Shown here: one piece after another, positions 37,631 through 49,834 of the stretch | Position numbering within the stretch: the stretch's first letter is position 1 | Layout: every line of letters begins with the position of its first letter | NCBI GenBank assembly: GCA_009760855.2 | Contig: WPIO01000074.1 | Location: forward strand, 893,001 to 957,000 | DNA from: Cristatella mucedo | Lineage: Eukaryota > Bryozoa > Phylactolaemata > Cristatellidae | Length of the DNA: 64,000 nucleotides | Reading direction: 5' to 3' | Program-made: the position numbers and the translations under genes | The notes under the pieces: model-generated | Databases searched by the model: none | Told to the model about the DNA's origin: nothing | What the model saw: the letters and a program-made list of their open reading frames with translations, nothing else

Positions 37631-38041
37631 CGACCTGTGACTCGTGTGTCGCCGCCAGCCCGCCCGGCCGCGGAGCCTTCGTCGCGTGCATTCGTCGTCG
37701 GGGGCGTGGGCTGCCGAGGCAGCCGCACCCACCGAAAGAGGCGTTGCCGTGGCGGCGGCGGCTCGTCACGCCGAAGGTTGTTCGTACTTTAGTTAAGATG
37801 TGCGACGAGACCGTCGTTCGTTCGTTCGTTCGGTGTGCATCCGGTTGCCCGGGGCTGCCGCGACCGCGCCGCGATGGGCACACGTGATAGGGCTCGCCGC
37901 TCGACTAGGGGCGCCTGCTGCAGTGTCGTTGCTGCGGTCGCGGCATCGGCGAGGTGGGAAGGGCTTCGCTAAAAAGTGAGCCTCGCTTTGCTGCTCGAGC
38001 AGAGCGAGCCTCACTCTCGCTTCGGCTCATCGTTTGTGAGC
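37631..38041 (+). other. probable macoilin 3' untranslated region
   Basis: GC-rich sequence between the stop codon and the first AATAAA. It contains short direct repeats of TTCG near 37817-37830 and no convincing coding signal. Confidence 0.5.
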
Positions 38042-38047
38042 AATAAA
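38042..38047 (+). promoter_or_regulatory. candidate polyadenylation signal of macoilin
   Basis: An AATAAA hexamer lies 412 bp after the macoilin stop, immediately before a 520-bp GA tract. It is the first AATAAA seen after the stop, so it is the simplest candidate for the 3' end of the transcript. A (GA)n RNA beyond it would not be needed. Confidence 0.5.
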
Positions 38048-38087
38048 AGAATTGCTTGATGATATGGTGCAAAGGCGGAAGTGCCAG

Positions 38088-38612
<525 letters not shown>

Positions 38613-39195
38613 AAGAAGACTGTGGACGAGCATGCTGCTGAGATAGAAGATTTAGGAGATACGGAGCAAAAAGAGACTGGAGTTGGAGGTTCAGCAATCT
38701 ACTTACGACCAATCGATTAGGAAACAGTTACCAGCTGCTCCGCCTCCTCTGCTGCCGCATCCTCGTCATCGGTTTCATCAGTGGCTGATCAGGCGTGACT
38801 TTTTCTTCTCATGTTTCCTTTCTCTTTTGATTTTCTGCGAGCAATTTTCTTCGTCGTCGTTGCCATACTAGCCTCCAGGTGTCCTGCTGCAGCCTATGCG
38901 TGAGCGTGCCGCGGGCTGCACGCACAGCCGGCCAGCACAGCTGCTGCTGCTGCCGTGCCTGAAGAAGCTAGCAGGGTGGGCAGGAAGTCGGAGGCGGACG
39001 GGGAGGAGGGAGGTTAAAGGGAGGCTAGAGCTACGATGGCATCTATCTATAAGTATTGGGGGTGGAGTGAAGCTGTAATAATAATAATAATTGCAATGAT
39101 AATAATGCAATAGAAAATAAAGCTTTCGGCTCTTCATAGTAATAGTCGAGTTAGCAACTTGTGTGTAACCTCGAGAAGTTTGTGTATGGTGCACG
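38613..39195. other. intergenic, unassigned
   Basis: Between the GA tract and a SINE-A related copy. ATA/ATT repeats near 39075-39110. No supported gene. Confidence 0.5.
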
Positions 39196-39366
39196 ACCGG
39201 TCTTTGCCTAGGAGGTAAAGTGCTCACTCATCACGATACCCAGATCGTGGGTTTGGGGCCTGCAGTGGGCAATCCTTTATTTGACCACTGCAAGCCGTAG
39301 TGATAGCCGTTAAGGCTGTTCTGCCGCTGTACAAATGAGGCTCGGGAACCAGCTAATACTATTATT
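39196..39366 (+). mobile_element. SINE-A related copy, variant head
   Basis: The body and 3' part match SINE-A. The tRNA-like head is of a second type (TCTTTGCCTAGGAGGTAAAG), also seen at 50471, which suggests a subfamily. Confidence 0.75.
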
Positions 39367-39695
39367 ATTGATGTCAGCAAGCAAACGTCCGAGGTATAAC
39401 TTCATTATGAGATGATAACTCCGGAACTCTGCCCGGTCCACTTAGTATCACAATTTATACTAGCCCTCTTGCCGATGTAATTGCCAAGCTCAATCTAGCC
39501 TGTATTTGCATGCAGACGGAACACAGCTGTACATGCACTTTGATCCCTTGCGACGTTCCAGCTGGTCGAGCTCTCTCAAATTCCTCGAAACGGGTAAAAG
39601 TGCTGACATTCGCATTTCAATTGCAACAAACTTTCTCAAAGTGAATGACGATACAAACAACTCGTCACTATTTACGATCTCTACAAAAAAATCCA

Positions 39696-39858
39696 AGCTG
39701 ATTAACCAGCCTCTTTTTGCATAGCGACAGAAGAGACTTTACGGCTATCGCCACCGCCAGCAGTGGCGATTAACGGATCGCCCGCCCACCGCAGGATTCG
39801 AACCCACGACCTCGTTGCCGAGGTCGTGAAAAGCAAGCGCCTTACTTAGTGTGGCATT
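39696..39858 (-). mobile_element. SINE-A copy, minus strand
   Basis: Inverse of the SINE-A sequence including the B box and both stems. The body stem is kept with G-C in place of the usual G-U. Inserted in an old LINE-A. Confidence 0.85.
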
Positions 39859-40167
39859 ACAAGTGTTACTCAGAAATTGGAAAACCTCAAAATGGGCTCA
39901 CCCAGCAAAGCTCCTTTAGTATCTGCTCGAAATCTGGTTTGCCTTTTCTTAACTGATCGTTGACTAGACGATCGCATCAGCTCCACAGTCAGGTTTACCT
40001 TGTGTTAGCCATGTACCATGGCAAAAATTTGGGTCTGCATAGACAAGGACACGACACCCAAGTTGGTAGGTTCATGTATGACATCTGGTGTTGGCTTCTA
40101 TAACTCACCAATCGAAGTTCTGCCGGCCTATGCAATGAGACACTTACAGTTACAAATAAATAATAAG

Positions 40168-40277
40168 TAAATTAATTTATATAGCGCCCTAAGATAACTT
40201 ATTCTCTATTCAGGCGCTCCACATATGCCATGGGGCTGGAGTCCACGACCTCGGTCGGACCTTGGTCGGGGCAGTTG
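40168..40277 (-). mobile_element. SINE-B copy lacking part of the head, minus strand
   Basis: The 3' tail and B-box area match. The tRNA 5' end is missing. Inserted in an old LINE-A. Confidence 0.75.
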
Positions 40278-40639
40278 ATGCAAAACCCTGCAGCTAAGCT
40301 TGTCTATCGTGACAATTGGCCTCACGACACCCATTCTCGCCGGCCTTCACTAACTTCCTATCAAGCAGTGCATTGACTTCAAGGTTGTGACACTCATTTT
40401 TAGGTCCCTCAGTTATCTTGCTCGACCATTCGAAAGGCTTCTCAATCAGGCCAAGCTTCGTACCACCTGTCCTTTTGAATCAGATCACTCAGCTGTGTCT
40501 CTAAACTAAATTCAAAACCTTTGGAGACCGTGCATTTAGATAGTACACTCTAAATCATGGAACTCACTCCCGAATGACGTCACAACATCTCCTGACTTGA
40601 CAAAAGAAGCCCAACATCTACATGCTGCTCAGAGCATTT

Positions 40640-40830
40640 ACTGGATAATAGTAATAACAATAACAGTAATAATAATAGTAATAATAATAAACAGTAATAA
40701 TAACAGTAATAATAATAACAATAATAATAATACATTTGATATAGCACCCTCAGAGAACTCAATCTCTTTCTAGACACTTTACATTTGCAGCAAAAGAAGC
40801 ACGATCGAATGCATTATACGTGTGAGTTGT
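40640..40830 (-). mobile_element. LINE-A 3' end fragment with long ATT tail, minus strand
   Basis: A variable (TAA/TAG)n stretch at 40640-40730 is followed by the inverse of the LINE-A hairpin and the start of its 3' untranslated region. It inserted into or beside the older + copy. Confidence 0.75.
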
Positions 40831-40956
40831 AGAAGGCATTATACGTGTTAGTTGAATAGGTGCGAGTTGCCTTTACTGTACCTATGCGTTTTGACACTGT
40901 GTTATCAGTAAGCAATTGACAGGCTTCCCTTATAGTACGAAGTATAATTAAGTATA

Positions 40957-41096
40957 TAATTCATTTATATAGCGCCCCAAGAGAACTTAATCTCTATTCA
41001 GGCGCTTCACATATGCCTCGGGGCTCGAGCCCACGAACTCAGTCAGACCTTGGTCGGGGCGAGCACCTTAACCGCTAGACCAAACGAGCTCAGCAG
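40957..41096 (-). mobile_element. SINE-B (tRNA-derived, LINE-A-like 3' tail), minus strand
   Basis: On the minus strand the head reads GAGCTCGTTTGGTCTAGCGG, with a near-consensus B box GGGCTCGAGCCC, then a short body. The 3' part GCGCCTGAATAGAGATT and GTTCTCTTGGGGCGC resembles the LINE-A end. It directly abuts the 5' end of the longest LINE-A. Confidence 0.88.
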
Positions 41097-43928
41097 TCTT
41101 TTGAATCAATTGTCTTGGTCTCACCCGAAAACAAGCTACCGATAGTGGCAGTAGTCTATCGCCCTCCAGGTACCAAATCCTCCTTTATCTCAGATTTCTC
41201 TGATCTCATTTCGATTCTGTGTGACAGAAATCGATCCTTCCTCGTTATGGGTGGTTTCAACGTTCACTTTGATAACTTATCTGACGCCTTCAGCACTGAA
41301 TTTTGTGCATTGACTGACTCATTTTCTCTCGTGGCTCATGTGCATGGTGGTCCTACTCACATCAAGGGTCACACACTCAACCAGATTTTCTCATACAACT
41401 GCACTTTGCCATCACCAATTATTACCAAATCCTGCTTATCTGACCACATGCAGATCTCATTCAATCTACAGTGTGTGCCCACCTCTTCTAAAATAACATG
41501 CGAACCGCGAAACCTCAAGATCCGTCACGTCGATGCTGTTAGTGCGAGAATATCTGCTTCGCCTCTGCTGCTCAGTCCTCTCTCCGATCTGTCATCATTG
41601 GTAGATAGCTACAACACGACACTAGAAGACATGCTCGACGAGTTTGCACCTCTGACTAAGCGCACTGTGTGCCCTCGCCCAGACGGCCTATGGTTTACCG
41701 CAGACAATAAACTAGCCAGGTCTACTAAGCGCAAGCTTGAAAAAGCATACAAAAGATCAGGGCTGACTGTCCATCGACAGGCATATGAAGGCTACTGTAG
41801 GTCGTATTAATCGATCCTAGCAAAGGCAAAGTCTAGCTTCTATAAAAACATTGTTGAATCACAGATGCACAATCCAAAAATGCTGATGTCAACGATCAAG
41901 CATCTCCTCAAATTAGCTCCTTACCTGATGATCCTTGTGATGATCTAGCCGATCGCTTCTCTCGATTCTTTGTGCGGAAGATAGACAAGATCAGGGAGTC
42001 AATCCCTGCGATGACAACACCACCTCCCCTAGTATGCTGTTCCCCGATTCCTGGCTGCACCTCAATGTCTTCATTTAAGCAGGTCACTAGTGATCTCGTC
42101 CTGAAGTTCATATCCCAATCAATGAAGACAACAAGTCCTCTGAACCCTATTCCTACTATCCTGCTCCTACGTTGCATTGATCTGCTGCTGCCATGCATAA
42201 CTAACATCATTAAAATGTCATTAGCCTCAGGTCATGTCCCAGCACCTTTCAAAAACGCTGCAGTCAGGCCACTTCTCAAGAAAACGACACTAGACCAAGA
42301 GAACTTGAGCAACTGACGCCCATTTTCCCTTTTACCATTTCTATCAAAGACACTGAAACGGGTCGTAGCGGACCAGCTGAACTCATATATCGAAACCTCA
42401 CACCTTGCTAGTAAGTTCCAGTCCGGCTTTAGAGCTAATCACTCCACAGAGTCAGCATTGCTTCGGGTGTACAACGACCTACTTAGGAATGTAGACATGG
42501 GTAGAGTGTCTGCTTTTTTTGCTCAATCTTTCGGTAGCTTTTGATACCGTCGATCACAAAGTTCTTCTAGAGCGCCTCTCGTCTCGACTGGGCATCACTG
42601 GCATCGCTCTGCAGTGGTTCAGGTCCTATCTCAGTAGGAGACTCCAGAGTATTGACGTGAATGGACAAAGATCATCTGAAGTACCACTGAAATTTGGAGT
42701 ACCCCCGGGCTCCGTGCTAGGTCCGGTTCTTTTCACGGTTTATACTCTCCCTCATGCTGATGCGATTGCTAACCCAATCTAGGCTTTCACTTCTATGCGG
42801 ATGACACTCAGTTGTACCTTTGCTTTGATCCCTCCCAGCCTTCGAGCACCTCGAATTCTCTAAACTCACTTGCTGCATGCATTGATGACATCCGCACATG
42901 GATGGCAGCAAATTTTCTAAAACTAAACGAAGATAAAACCAACTTACTAGTTATGGGCAAACCTAGTGTGATTCAGAAATTGGAAAGGCTGACGCTCAAA
43001 ATTGGCTCTGCCTGCATATCTCCTGTCGAATCAGCTAGAAATCTAGGTGTCATATTCCAAAGCGAACTCTCGTTAGACGACCATATCAGCTCCACAGTCT
43101 AATCTGCCTATTTTCAGCTTCATAACATTGCTAAAATTCGGGCTTGTTTAGATAAGGATACCACGTCCAAGTTGGTCCATGCATTTGGGACATCCTGTCT
43201 TGACTTCTGCAACTCACTGCTTACTGGCCTACCAGCATGTGCGATCAGGCGATTGCAGCTGGTGCGAAACTCAGCAGCTAGGCTTGTCTGTCGTGAGCGT
43301 CGCAGTTGCCACATCACACCACTTCTCACCGACCTGCACTGGCTACCAGTCAAGCAACGAATAAACTCTTCAAGGTATTGTCGCTCATTTTTAGGTCACT
43401 TCATTCTTTGGCTCCAGCCTATCTCTCAGATCTACTCCCCCCCCAGGCCAAGCACCTTCATTCTATGGCTCCAGCCTATCTGTCAGATATACTACCCCAT
43501 CAGGCCAAGCATCGTACCACCCGCTTTTCGGAATCCAACAGTCTAGAAATACCTCGTACAAACCTTAAATCCTTTGGAGACCGTGCATTTAGTTCATATG
43601 CTCCCAAAGCCTGGAACTCTCTCCCGACTTGTGTCAGAACACCCCCTGACTTGACCACATTTAAAAAGAACTTAAAAGCACACCTATTTAGGACAGCATT
43701 TAGTGGGTCCCTGTGATTCGTCCTTCATGTGCTTATGCGTGTTGATACTGTGCATGCTGCCAATCACCGATTTTGCATGCTGAACCTGTGCACGTCACCC
43801 CTAACCATGTTATTCATGTTGTTTATCAAGCATGATATTACTCACCATTCAATCACGTTTCCCTTTGCAGCAAATGTAAAGCGCCTAGAAAGAGATTATG
43901 AAGTTCTCTGAGGGTGCTTTATCAAGTG

Positions 43929-43960
<32 letters not shown>
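41097..43960 (+). mobile_element. LINE-A, longest copy: endonuclease and reverse transcriptase remains, CR1/L2-like
   Basis: The copy starts inside an APE-type endonuclease (PIVAVVYRPPG, then GGFNVHFD, HTLNQIFS and LSDHMQISF). A reverse transcriptase follows with AFDTVDH, RSYLSRRLQSIDV, GVPPGSVLGPVLF and FYADDTQLYLCF. The C-terminal part contains LHWLPVKQRI, HSLAPAYLSDLLP, DRAFSSYAPKAWNSLP and FKKNLKAHLF. It ends in a hairpin and an (ATT)n tail. Catalytic changes (GDFN to GGFN; LD to LN), stops and frameshifts near 42316, 42530 and 42780 show it is dead. The layout is that of the CR1/L2 branch of Jockey-type LINEs. Exact clade not determined. Confidence 0.9.
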
Positions 43961-43961
<1 letters not shown>

Positions 43962-44334
43962 ATGTAAGGGGCCTAGAAATAGATTGAATTCCCTTAGACC
44001 ACTATACAGACGTCTTCTTTTGACTATTATTATAATGTATAATATAATATAAATGTTACTATTATTATTATAACCTATTATTATAACATTATGCCGCTTG
44101 TTGTTGCTAGCAGCTGATCTCTGACGGGTCGCTCATCACAGCAGCTCAGTAGGCATTGATCATCCGTTAGCAAAACGATAGGCAGGGAAACAAAGCTTAA
44201 AGTGTGGTTCCACGGGACGCAGTAGCGTGGAGAATACTCACCACTCGTCTCCACCGCTCCAATAGCTACAATTCGTTCAACCGCCTGCAAGTGCCCTAAA
44301 TGTAATGACTTACTAGCAAAGCCGGGTAGTTAAG

Positions 44335-44607
44335 TTACTCCTTTGTCTGCCACGTTAGCCGCTGGAGCTCTGGGATACCATACTCGGCACGTGACTTGGC
44401 GATGGAGTGGTGTTTATCGTGCGGCGAATGCACATACACGCCGCCGCCGCCGCTATGCATTCCTTCTGACAGGTGCGCCACTTTTGTGAAGGCAATACAT
44501 GGTGTAGTGAATTCTGAGAAACAATGCGGCCCAAAATGTCCGTCCGTGAAAAGTGGGTCCTTTGTGCATAGCAGGAAGTTCGTCTTGGGCGCACGAGGCG
44601 AGTTCAA
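44335..44607 (-). CDS. possible exon or gene fragment, about 90 residues
   Basis: A minus-strand frame encoding CTKDPLFTDGHFGPHCF and, later, HSPHDKHHSIAKSRAEYG and PELQRLTWQTKE before a TAA. It has no ATG at its start and an upstream TGA two codons away, so it would need an upstream exon. The overlapping plus frame (from the ATG at 44402) is equally open. Unrecognised. Confidence 0.2.
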   Translation of the reverse strand: MNSPRAPKTNFLLCTKDPLFTDGHFGPHCFSEFTTPCIAFTKVAHLSEGMHSGGGGVYVHSPHDKHHSIAKSRAEYGIPELQRLTWQTKE

Positions 44608-44972
44608 CTCTCAGAGGCAACCGGCGGCTTCAGCCGTCTCTCGCACTTAGCACTAACGTGCCCTAGCAGTCGAGAGAGCTCTCTTAGAGCTGGAGAGCGA
44701 AGTCCACCCGCCTGCGTATGCCTTTTTCAAGCCGCGGGTTCATTTTTACTGGATTACATGGACTCTGACGGAGTGATGCTTTAAAAAAGAAAGAAAGACA
44801 GTGAACGACGCAAATGTCTTTTCTGTGTAATAATACCGAGAAGTCCGCTCGAACTTCGAAAGCGAGAGTGGCAAATCCAGCGGCATCGTGCTGAAGAAAA
44901 AACGCACCTGCCCGAGGCAGCTCCGGAGCAATTTCCTCCCGGCTTGCAAAATGGACGGCAAAGAATTAATTT

Positions 44973-44974
<2 letters not shown>

Positions 44975-45012
<38 letters not shown>
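44975..45012. repeat. (CT)n microsatellite
   Basis: Short CT tract of about 38 bp. Confidence 0.93.
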
Positions 45013-45013
<1 letters not shown>

Positions 45014-45360
45014 GCTTGACAAAAAATGTATCCCTCCACCTCCTAGAGACGCGGCCATAAATTGTGGTAGGCTTAAGAATTAATAAATTTTGATATGTAA
45101 TAGTATTTTATATATAGGCATATACATATGTTTATAAACGTAAATATAACACACATTTTGATAGGTCGCTGGCGTAAGAAAAATCTGTAAAACGTTGGCA
45201 ACGAAATTGTTCATGCATAGTGGCATGAACAATCAATTCACTACGGCGCGCTTGCACTTAAAGACTCGCTCGGCTCAGCACGTGCTCACATCTCCGTGTA
45301 TTTTCTACGCTCAGCCCATCCACTCATGACCGCGTTTAAAATTGCGGGTGTGAAAAGTAT

Positions 45361-45442
45361 CGACGAGGATGGGATTCGAACCCACGCTCCCAGAGGGAAA
45401 TGGCTTAGCAGGCCACCGCCTTAACCACTCGGCCACCTCGTC
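45361..45442 (-). tRNA. tRNA-Ser (anticodon GCT)
   Basis: On the minus strand an 82-nt cloverleaf can be folded. The acceptor stem GACGAGG pairs with CCTCGTC. The D arm carries the A box TGGCCGAGTGG. The anticodon loop is CTGCTAA (anticodon GCT, reading AGC/AGT), followed by a long class II variable arm. The B box is GGTTCGAATCC and the discriminator base is G. A TTTT terminator follows within about 10 nt. All 82 bases equal those of the gene at 52076. Confidence 0.97.
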
Positions 45443-45928
45443 TCTCGACGTCATTTATAGGATTTATTTGTATCATTACACGTAAGTCCCAGTGACCATT
45501 GAAGAATTGATGCGCAACTTATTTTAGCAGCACGCAGACCTTTATTATTACCGCCCAGCACGAGCGGGGATAGACGGTCGCTAGCGCTATTTGGCCGCTT
45601 TGTGTACTGAGCTTCGGCGGTAGCAGCTGACCGTTAGCTTGATAATAATGATAATACATTCAATAAAGCGCCCTCAGAGAACTCAATCTATTTCTAGGCA
45701 CTTTACAATGGCTGCAAAGGAATCACGAATCGAATGGTTGCAAGCTCAAAAGAAAACGATAACATGATTATTCGGGCGACACGTGCACATTGGGTCAGCA
45801 TGAACAAGTGTGGCTAGTGGCAGCATGCGCAGTGTCAGCACGTATAAGCACATAAAGGACGAATCACGAGGACCCACTAAATACTGCGACGATTGGTGAA
45901 TTTGTTGTTTCTTGTTAAATGCGGTTAT

Positions 45929-46106
45929 GAGCCGTGATGGCGCACTTGGTAAGGCGGTTGCTTTCACGACCTCGATCCCAAGGTCGCGGGTTCGATTCCT
46001 GCGGTGGGCGATCCTGTATCGCCACTGCAAGCGGTGGTGATAGCCGTAAAGGCTCTTCTGTCGCTATACAAGAAGAGACTGTTTAATCAGCTAGTATTTA
46101 TTTATT
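45929..46106 (+). mobile_element. SINE-A (tRNA-derived), inside LINE-A
   Basis: A tRNA-like head with A box (TGATGGCGCACTTGGTAAGG) and exact B box GGTTCGATTCC. A body follows with the hairpin ATCGCCACTGC/GCGGTGGTGAT, then a (TATT)n tail. It splits a minus-strand LINE-A. Confidence 0.9.
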
Positions 46107-46443
46107 CAAGTCAGGTGATGTCGTGACGGAAGTCGGAGTGAGTTCCGTCACGTGCTTTGGGAAAATAGAAACTAAATTCGCGGGCTCGAATTTAAATACA
46201 TTAGAATTTACAATACAAATTAAAATTAAAATTAAAACGATATTATAAATTATTATTAATACATATTAATACATATACATATATATATTATTATTAATGT
46301 ATATTAAACATTCAAGGAATTTGAGATTTGTATGAGGTTAAAATTAAACAAAACAGTTAGATTCCGAAAAGCGGGTGGTACGATGCTTAACCTGGTGGAG
46401 GAGTAGACCTGATAGATAGGCTGGAGCCAAAGAATGAATGGAC

Positions 46444-48656
46444 CAAGGCTGAATACAATAATATTTTTATTGTATTCAATGTTCCGATATTCAACAATAA
46501 ATATATTGCAATATTCAATTCCAAAAATGCAATACATTGCAATATTCTATGCCACCAATGCAATATATTGCACATCTTACACATCACATATTGTAATTTA
46601 TTCTCTGTGATTTTACCAATCCTCTACATATTCTTCTTCGTTCTCTTCGTTAGCATCAGCAGTCTCTCTGAGTCATTTTAATTCACTATAAAGGCGACTA
46701 CAGCCGCATTCCACAGTAACTTGTTTTGATTCAGAAAAAGCAGCGCCTCCAAGGTTCTGGGTTGCAAACTACGACGTTGAGGACAGGACACTCGCTTGGC
46801 CATGGAGAAAAGTCTCTCCACCTCACATTATGTTGGAAGCAAGAGGCGCGTGTTGACGTACTTGCTGCACGCTTTCCTCTCCAACACGCCGTCGCTTGAG
46901 AGCTCGCTCTGTAAAAGACAATTGAGCATCATCATCTGCAGCTTCTTCCGAGTCCTGAGCTGCACGTAGCAACAATTGTTCAATAGCACGTTCTTCATGA
47001 ATTGTAAGAGTGTTCTCCTTGTTTGCTTGTATCTCGACGATGGCTGTTTCCAAATCTTTGCCGTGGATGATATCTGCATCTTTGCCAAGATCGTGGTCGA
47101 AGGCAAAATCTGGATTCGAATCAAGGATAAGAATCGGAATAAATCATCAAATTCTTTCAACGACGTGTCGCTGCAGCGCTATCGTAACAGATTCGAAATC
47201 GGCCAATGCTTGCTTGCAATCCCGAATACTTATTTTCTGCCCAGCCGTGGGAACGAGGGCCATTATTTCATCGTCTGCCTCACCAAGATTTGGAGGGAGT
47301 CTTTCGAAGCGCCGAAACATATCTGGAACGCCTGTCCAGCGGGTGACGTTGCGCTTGACTGGGTGCAAATATGTCATCAAGCGAAATGCACCTGACTGTT
47401 TGAGGTTGACAACTTTGACATGAGCTTCCCAATCAACTCCGATACAGTTGCGAGGAATGTGCATATGTATGCCTCAACAGCCAAATCAAAACGGCCACTG
47501 CGGCATCCCAGAAGCGGCACACCAAGAAGGTTCGCTGTTGCCTTGTTAGTTGAGCAGTTGTCTGAAATCAAACAGAAAAGGCGGTCGAGAGACAAGGAGA
47601 AACACTCAAGTGTCGCTTTGATGAAATTCACATGGTTTCCTCCAGAAAAATTTGTCTTATCAAGGAGAGATGCGAAGGCCAACAGATGAATTTCAGGATC
47701 AGCAGCATACTGCTTGCCAGGGTAGACGATAAAAAGACCAATAGAGTGTGTTGAATCCTCGGACCGGCCATCAAACACAAGAGCGAAAGTGGTAGCAGTA
47801 GCGACCTTGACAGATATCTTTTTTCCACCGCCTCCACCAGCTTGAACATGTATTTCTTGAGTGTTTTGTTGACAGAAGTCATTTGCAGTTTCGTATTGCT
47901 TCGAGTGAGCTCTTTTTCGCAAAAGATCAATTCGAGCTCATCCACGACGATCCATTCCAGCCATTTGAATAGATTGGTTGGTCAACTATCAAGCATGCAC
48001 TCCAGGGTGGTCTGTCCACATACCGATTGTCCAGCTCCGGAGATGACGCTCGCTGTTTCGGATTTGCCATCTCCATGCGCTTGTTTCGCCAAGTGAAACA
48101 TTTCCACATAATTTGGGTGCTTCTGCTCGATGCGGGATATCATATTTGTGTAGCCGAGCTTAATGTTTTGTTTGCGAACAGTGTGCCACAAGTGCATTTC
48201 CACGTATTGGCTTCAGAACCAACAGGATTCTTGCCAACGTTAAGCTGACAGACCTTGTTGTCAGGTGGGACTATAAGACGAGAGCTTGAACTCGGCATCA
48301 AAGTTGACGACCTCTGAGACAAAAAATAGTGCCACCACGATTGTACACAATTGTGCACTTGGACAATTGTGATTGGTTAAAAATGATTTATAGGGATATA
48401 TGTCCGGATATGATTTTAATTTGATCTTTTCAAATGTGAAAAGCCAATTTATGTATTTTTATGTATTATGTGTCACATGACTGAAATGAATAGGCTTACA
48501 ATAATACCTTAATATATTACAATATATAGTAAAATATATTGGTATTGTTAACCAATCCTGTATAGTATATTGATATTGTCAAACGAATCAGCCCAATATA
48601 GTGTAGCCAATATATTGCAGTATATTTTATCTACAACTTACTGTTTCGAAGCCTTG
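46444..48656 (-). mobile_element. hAT DNA transposon, complete ends, dead transposase
   Basis: The element starts CAAGGCT and ends in the inverse (AGCCTTG). The imperfect terminal repeats run about 18 bp. It is flanked by 8-bp duplications GAATGGAC (46436-46443) and GAAGGGAC (48657-48664), alike at 7 of 8 bases. It sits inside a LINE-A copy whose sequence resumes exactly on the other side. Subterminal regions are AT-rich, with many copies of CAATAT/ATATTG. These features, 8-bp duplications and a BED-finger transposase, define the hAT superfamily. Confidence 0.92.
46678..48345 (-). pseudogene. hAT transposase pseudogene (BED finger, RNase H fold, dimerisation domain)
   Basis: Read on the minus strand, the parts come in family order but in different frames. 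A BED-type finger is seen as TWKCTCGT, then after a shift GYTNMISRIEQKHPNY. The catalytic core has LVFDGRS and STHSIGLF for the first Asp region and LISDNCSTNKATANLLGVP for the second. GCRSGRFDLAV stands where relatives have Cys-x-x-His. The C-terminal hAT domain reads VERLFSMAKRV and LEALLFLNQNKLLW. At least four frame changes and an in-frame stop after CMLDS make it non-functional. Confidence 0.85.
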
Positions 48657-49239
48657 GAAGGGACCAGAAAGTGAGTGGCAAAACCTTGAAGTCAAAGCGT
48701 TTCTTGACTTGGAGCCAGTGCAGGTCGGCTAGAAGTGGCGTGATGTGGCAACTTCGCCGTGCCGCTCATGACAGACAAGCCTAGCTGCAGAGCTTTGCAC
48801 CAGCTGTAAGCGCCAGGGTGCACAGGCCGGTAGGCCAGCAAGCAGTGAGTTACAGAAGTGAAGACCGGATGTCACAAATGCATGGGCCAATTTAGATGTG
48901 GTATTCCTCTCTAATAAAAGCCCAAATTTAAGCAATGTTATGTAGCTGAAAGTAGACAGACTTGACTGTGGAGCTGATGTGGTCATCTAACGAAAGGTCA
49001 CTTCAGAACACGATACCTTGATTTCGTACAGATTTAGCAGGAGATATGCTGGCAGAGCCGATTATGAGCGTCAGCCTTTACAATTTCTGAATCACACTTG
49101 TTTTCCCATAACTAGTGAGTTAGTTTTATCTTCATTCAATTTAAGAAAACTTGCTACCCTTCAGGTGTGGATTTCATCAATACGTGTAGCAAGGGAGTTG
49201 AGAGAATTCGACGTGCCGGAGGGCTGGGAAGAAAAATTC

Positions 49240-49377
49240 ATTTGTATTTGTATAGCGCCAAGGAGAACTTAATTTCCATTTAGGCGCGTCACACAGGCCT
49301 CAGGGCTTGAGCCCATGACCTCAGCCAGACCTTGGCTGGGGTGAGCACCTTAACCGCTGGACCAAACCAGCTCGGCG
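49240..49377 (-). mobile_element. SINE-B copy, minus strand, inside LINE-A
   Basis: Complete copy with A box TGGTCCAGCGG, a B box and the shared 3' hairpin. It interrupts the reverse transcriptase region of the minus-strand LINE-A. Confidence 0.88.
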
Positions 49378-49453
49378 ATCAAAGCACAGGTACAGCTGCG
49401 TGCCATCCACGTGAAAGTGAAAGCCTGGATTCTGGTTGGTAATCGCATCGGCA

Positions 49454-49646
<193 letters not shown>

Positions 49647-49834
49647 ATAGAGTGTATAAACCGTGAAAAGAATGGGACCAGTACGGAGCACTGAGGTACC
49701 CCATATTTCAGAGGTTCCTTTGATGATCTTTGTCAATTCACGTCAATACTCTGGAGTCTCCAACTGACATGTAATATACGTTGTACCTGCGGCTTAAACT
49801 TTATTTGTAATTCTATAATTCATCTATAATTCCT

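Larger units (their letters stand above)
39415..40625 (+). mobile_element. LINE-A, old copy interrupted by two SINEs
   Basis: Degraded reverse transcriptase sequence, with the TQLYMHFDP-like segment near 39525 and a FLKVNDDTN-like segment near 39640. It continues past a minus-strand SINE-A (39696-39858) with the DHISST-like and SKLV-like segments. It resumes past a truncated SINE-B (40168-40277) with the C-terminal HW-LP-KQ region to about 40625. Confidence 0.75.
43961..45360. other. unassigned sequence between LINE-A and tRNA-Ser
   Basis: A leftover LINE-A tail (43965-44075) is followed by unique sequence with the weak coding candidate at 44335, a CT tract and AT-rich DNA at 45060-45160. 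Confidence 0.4.
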
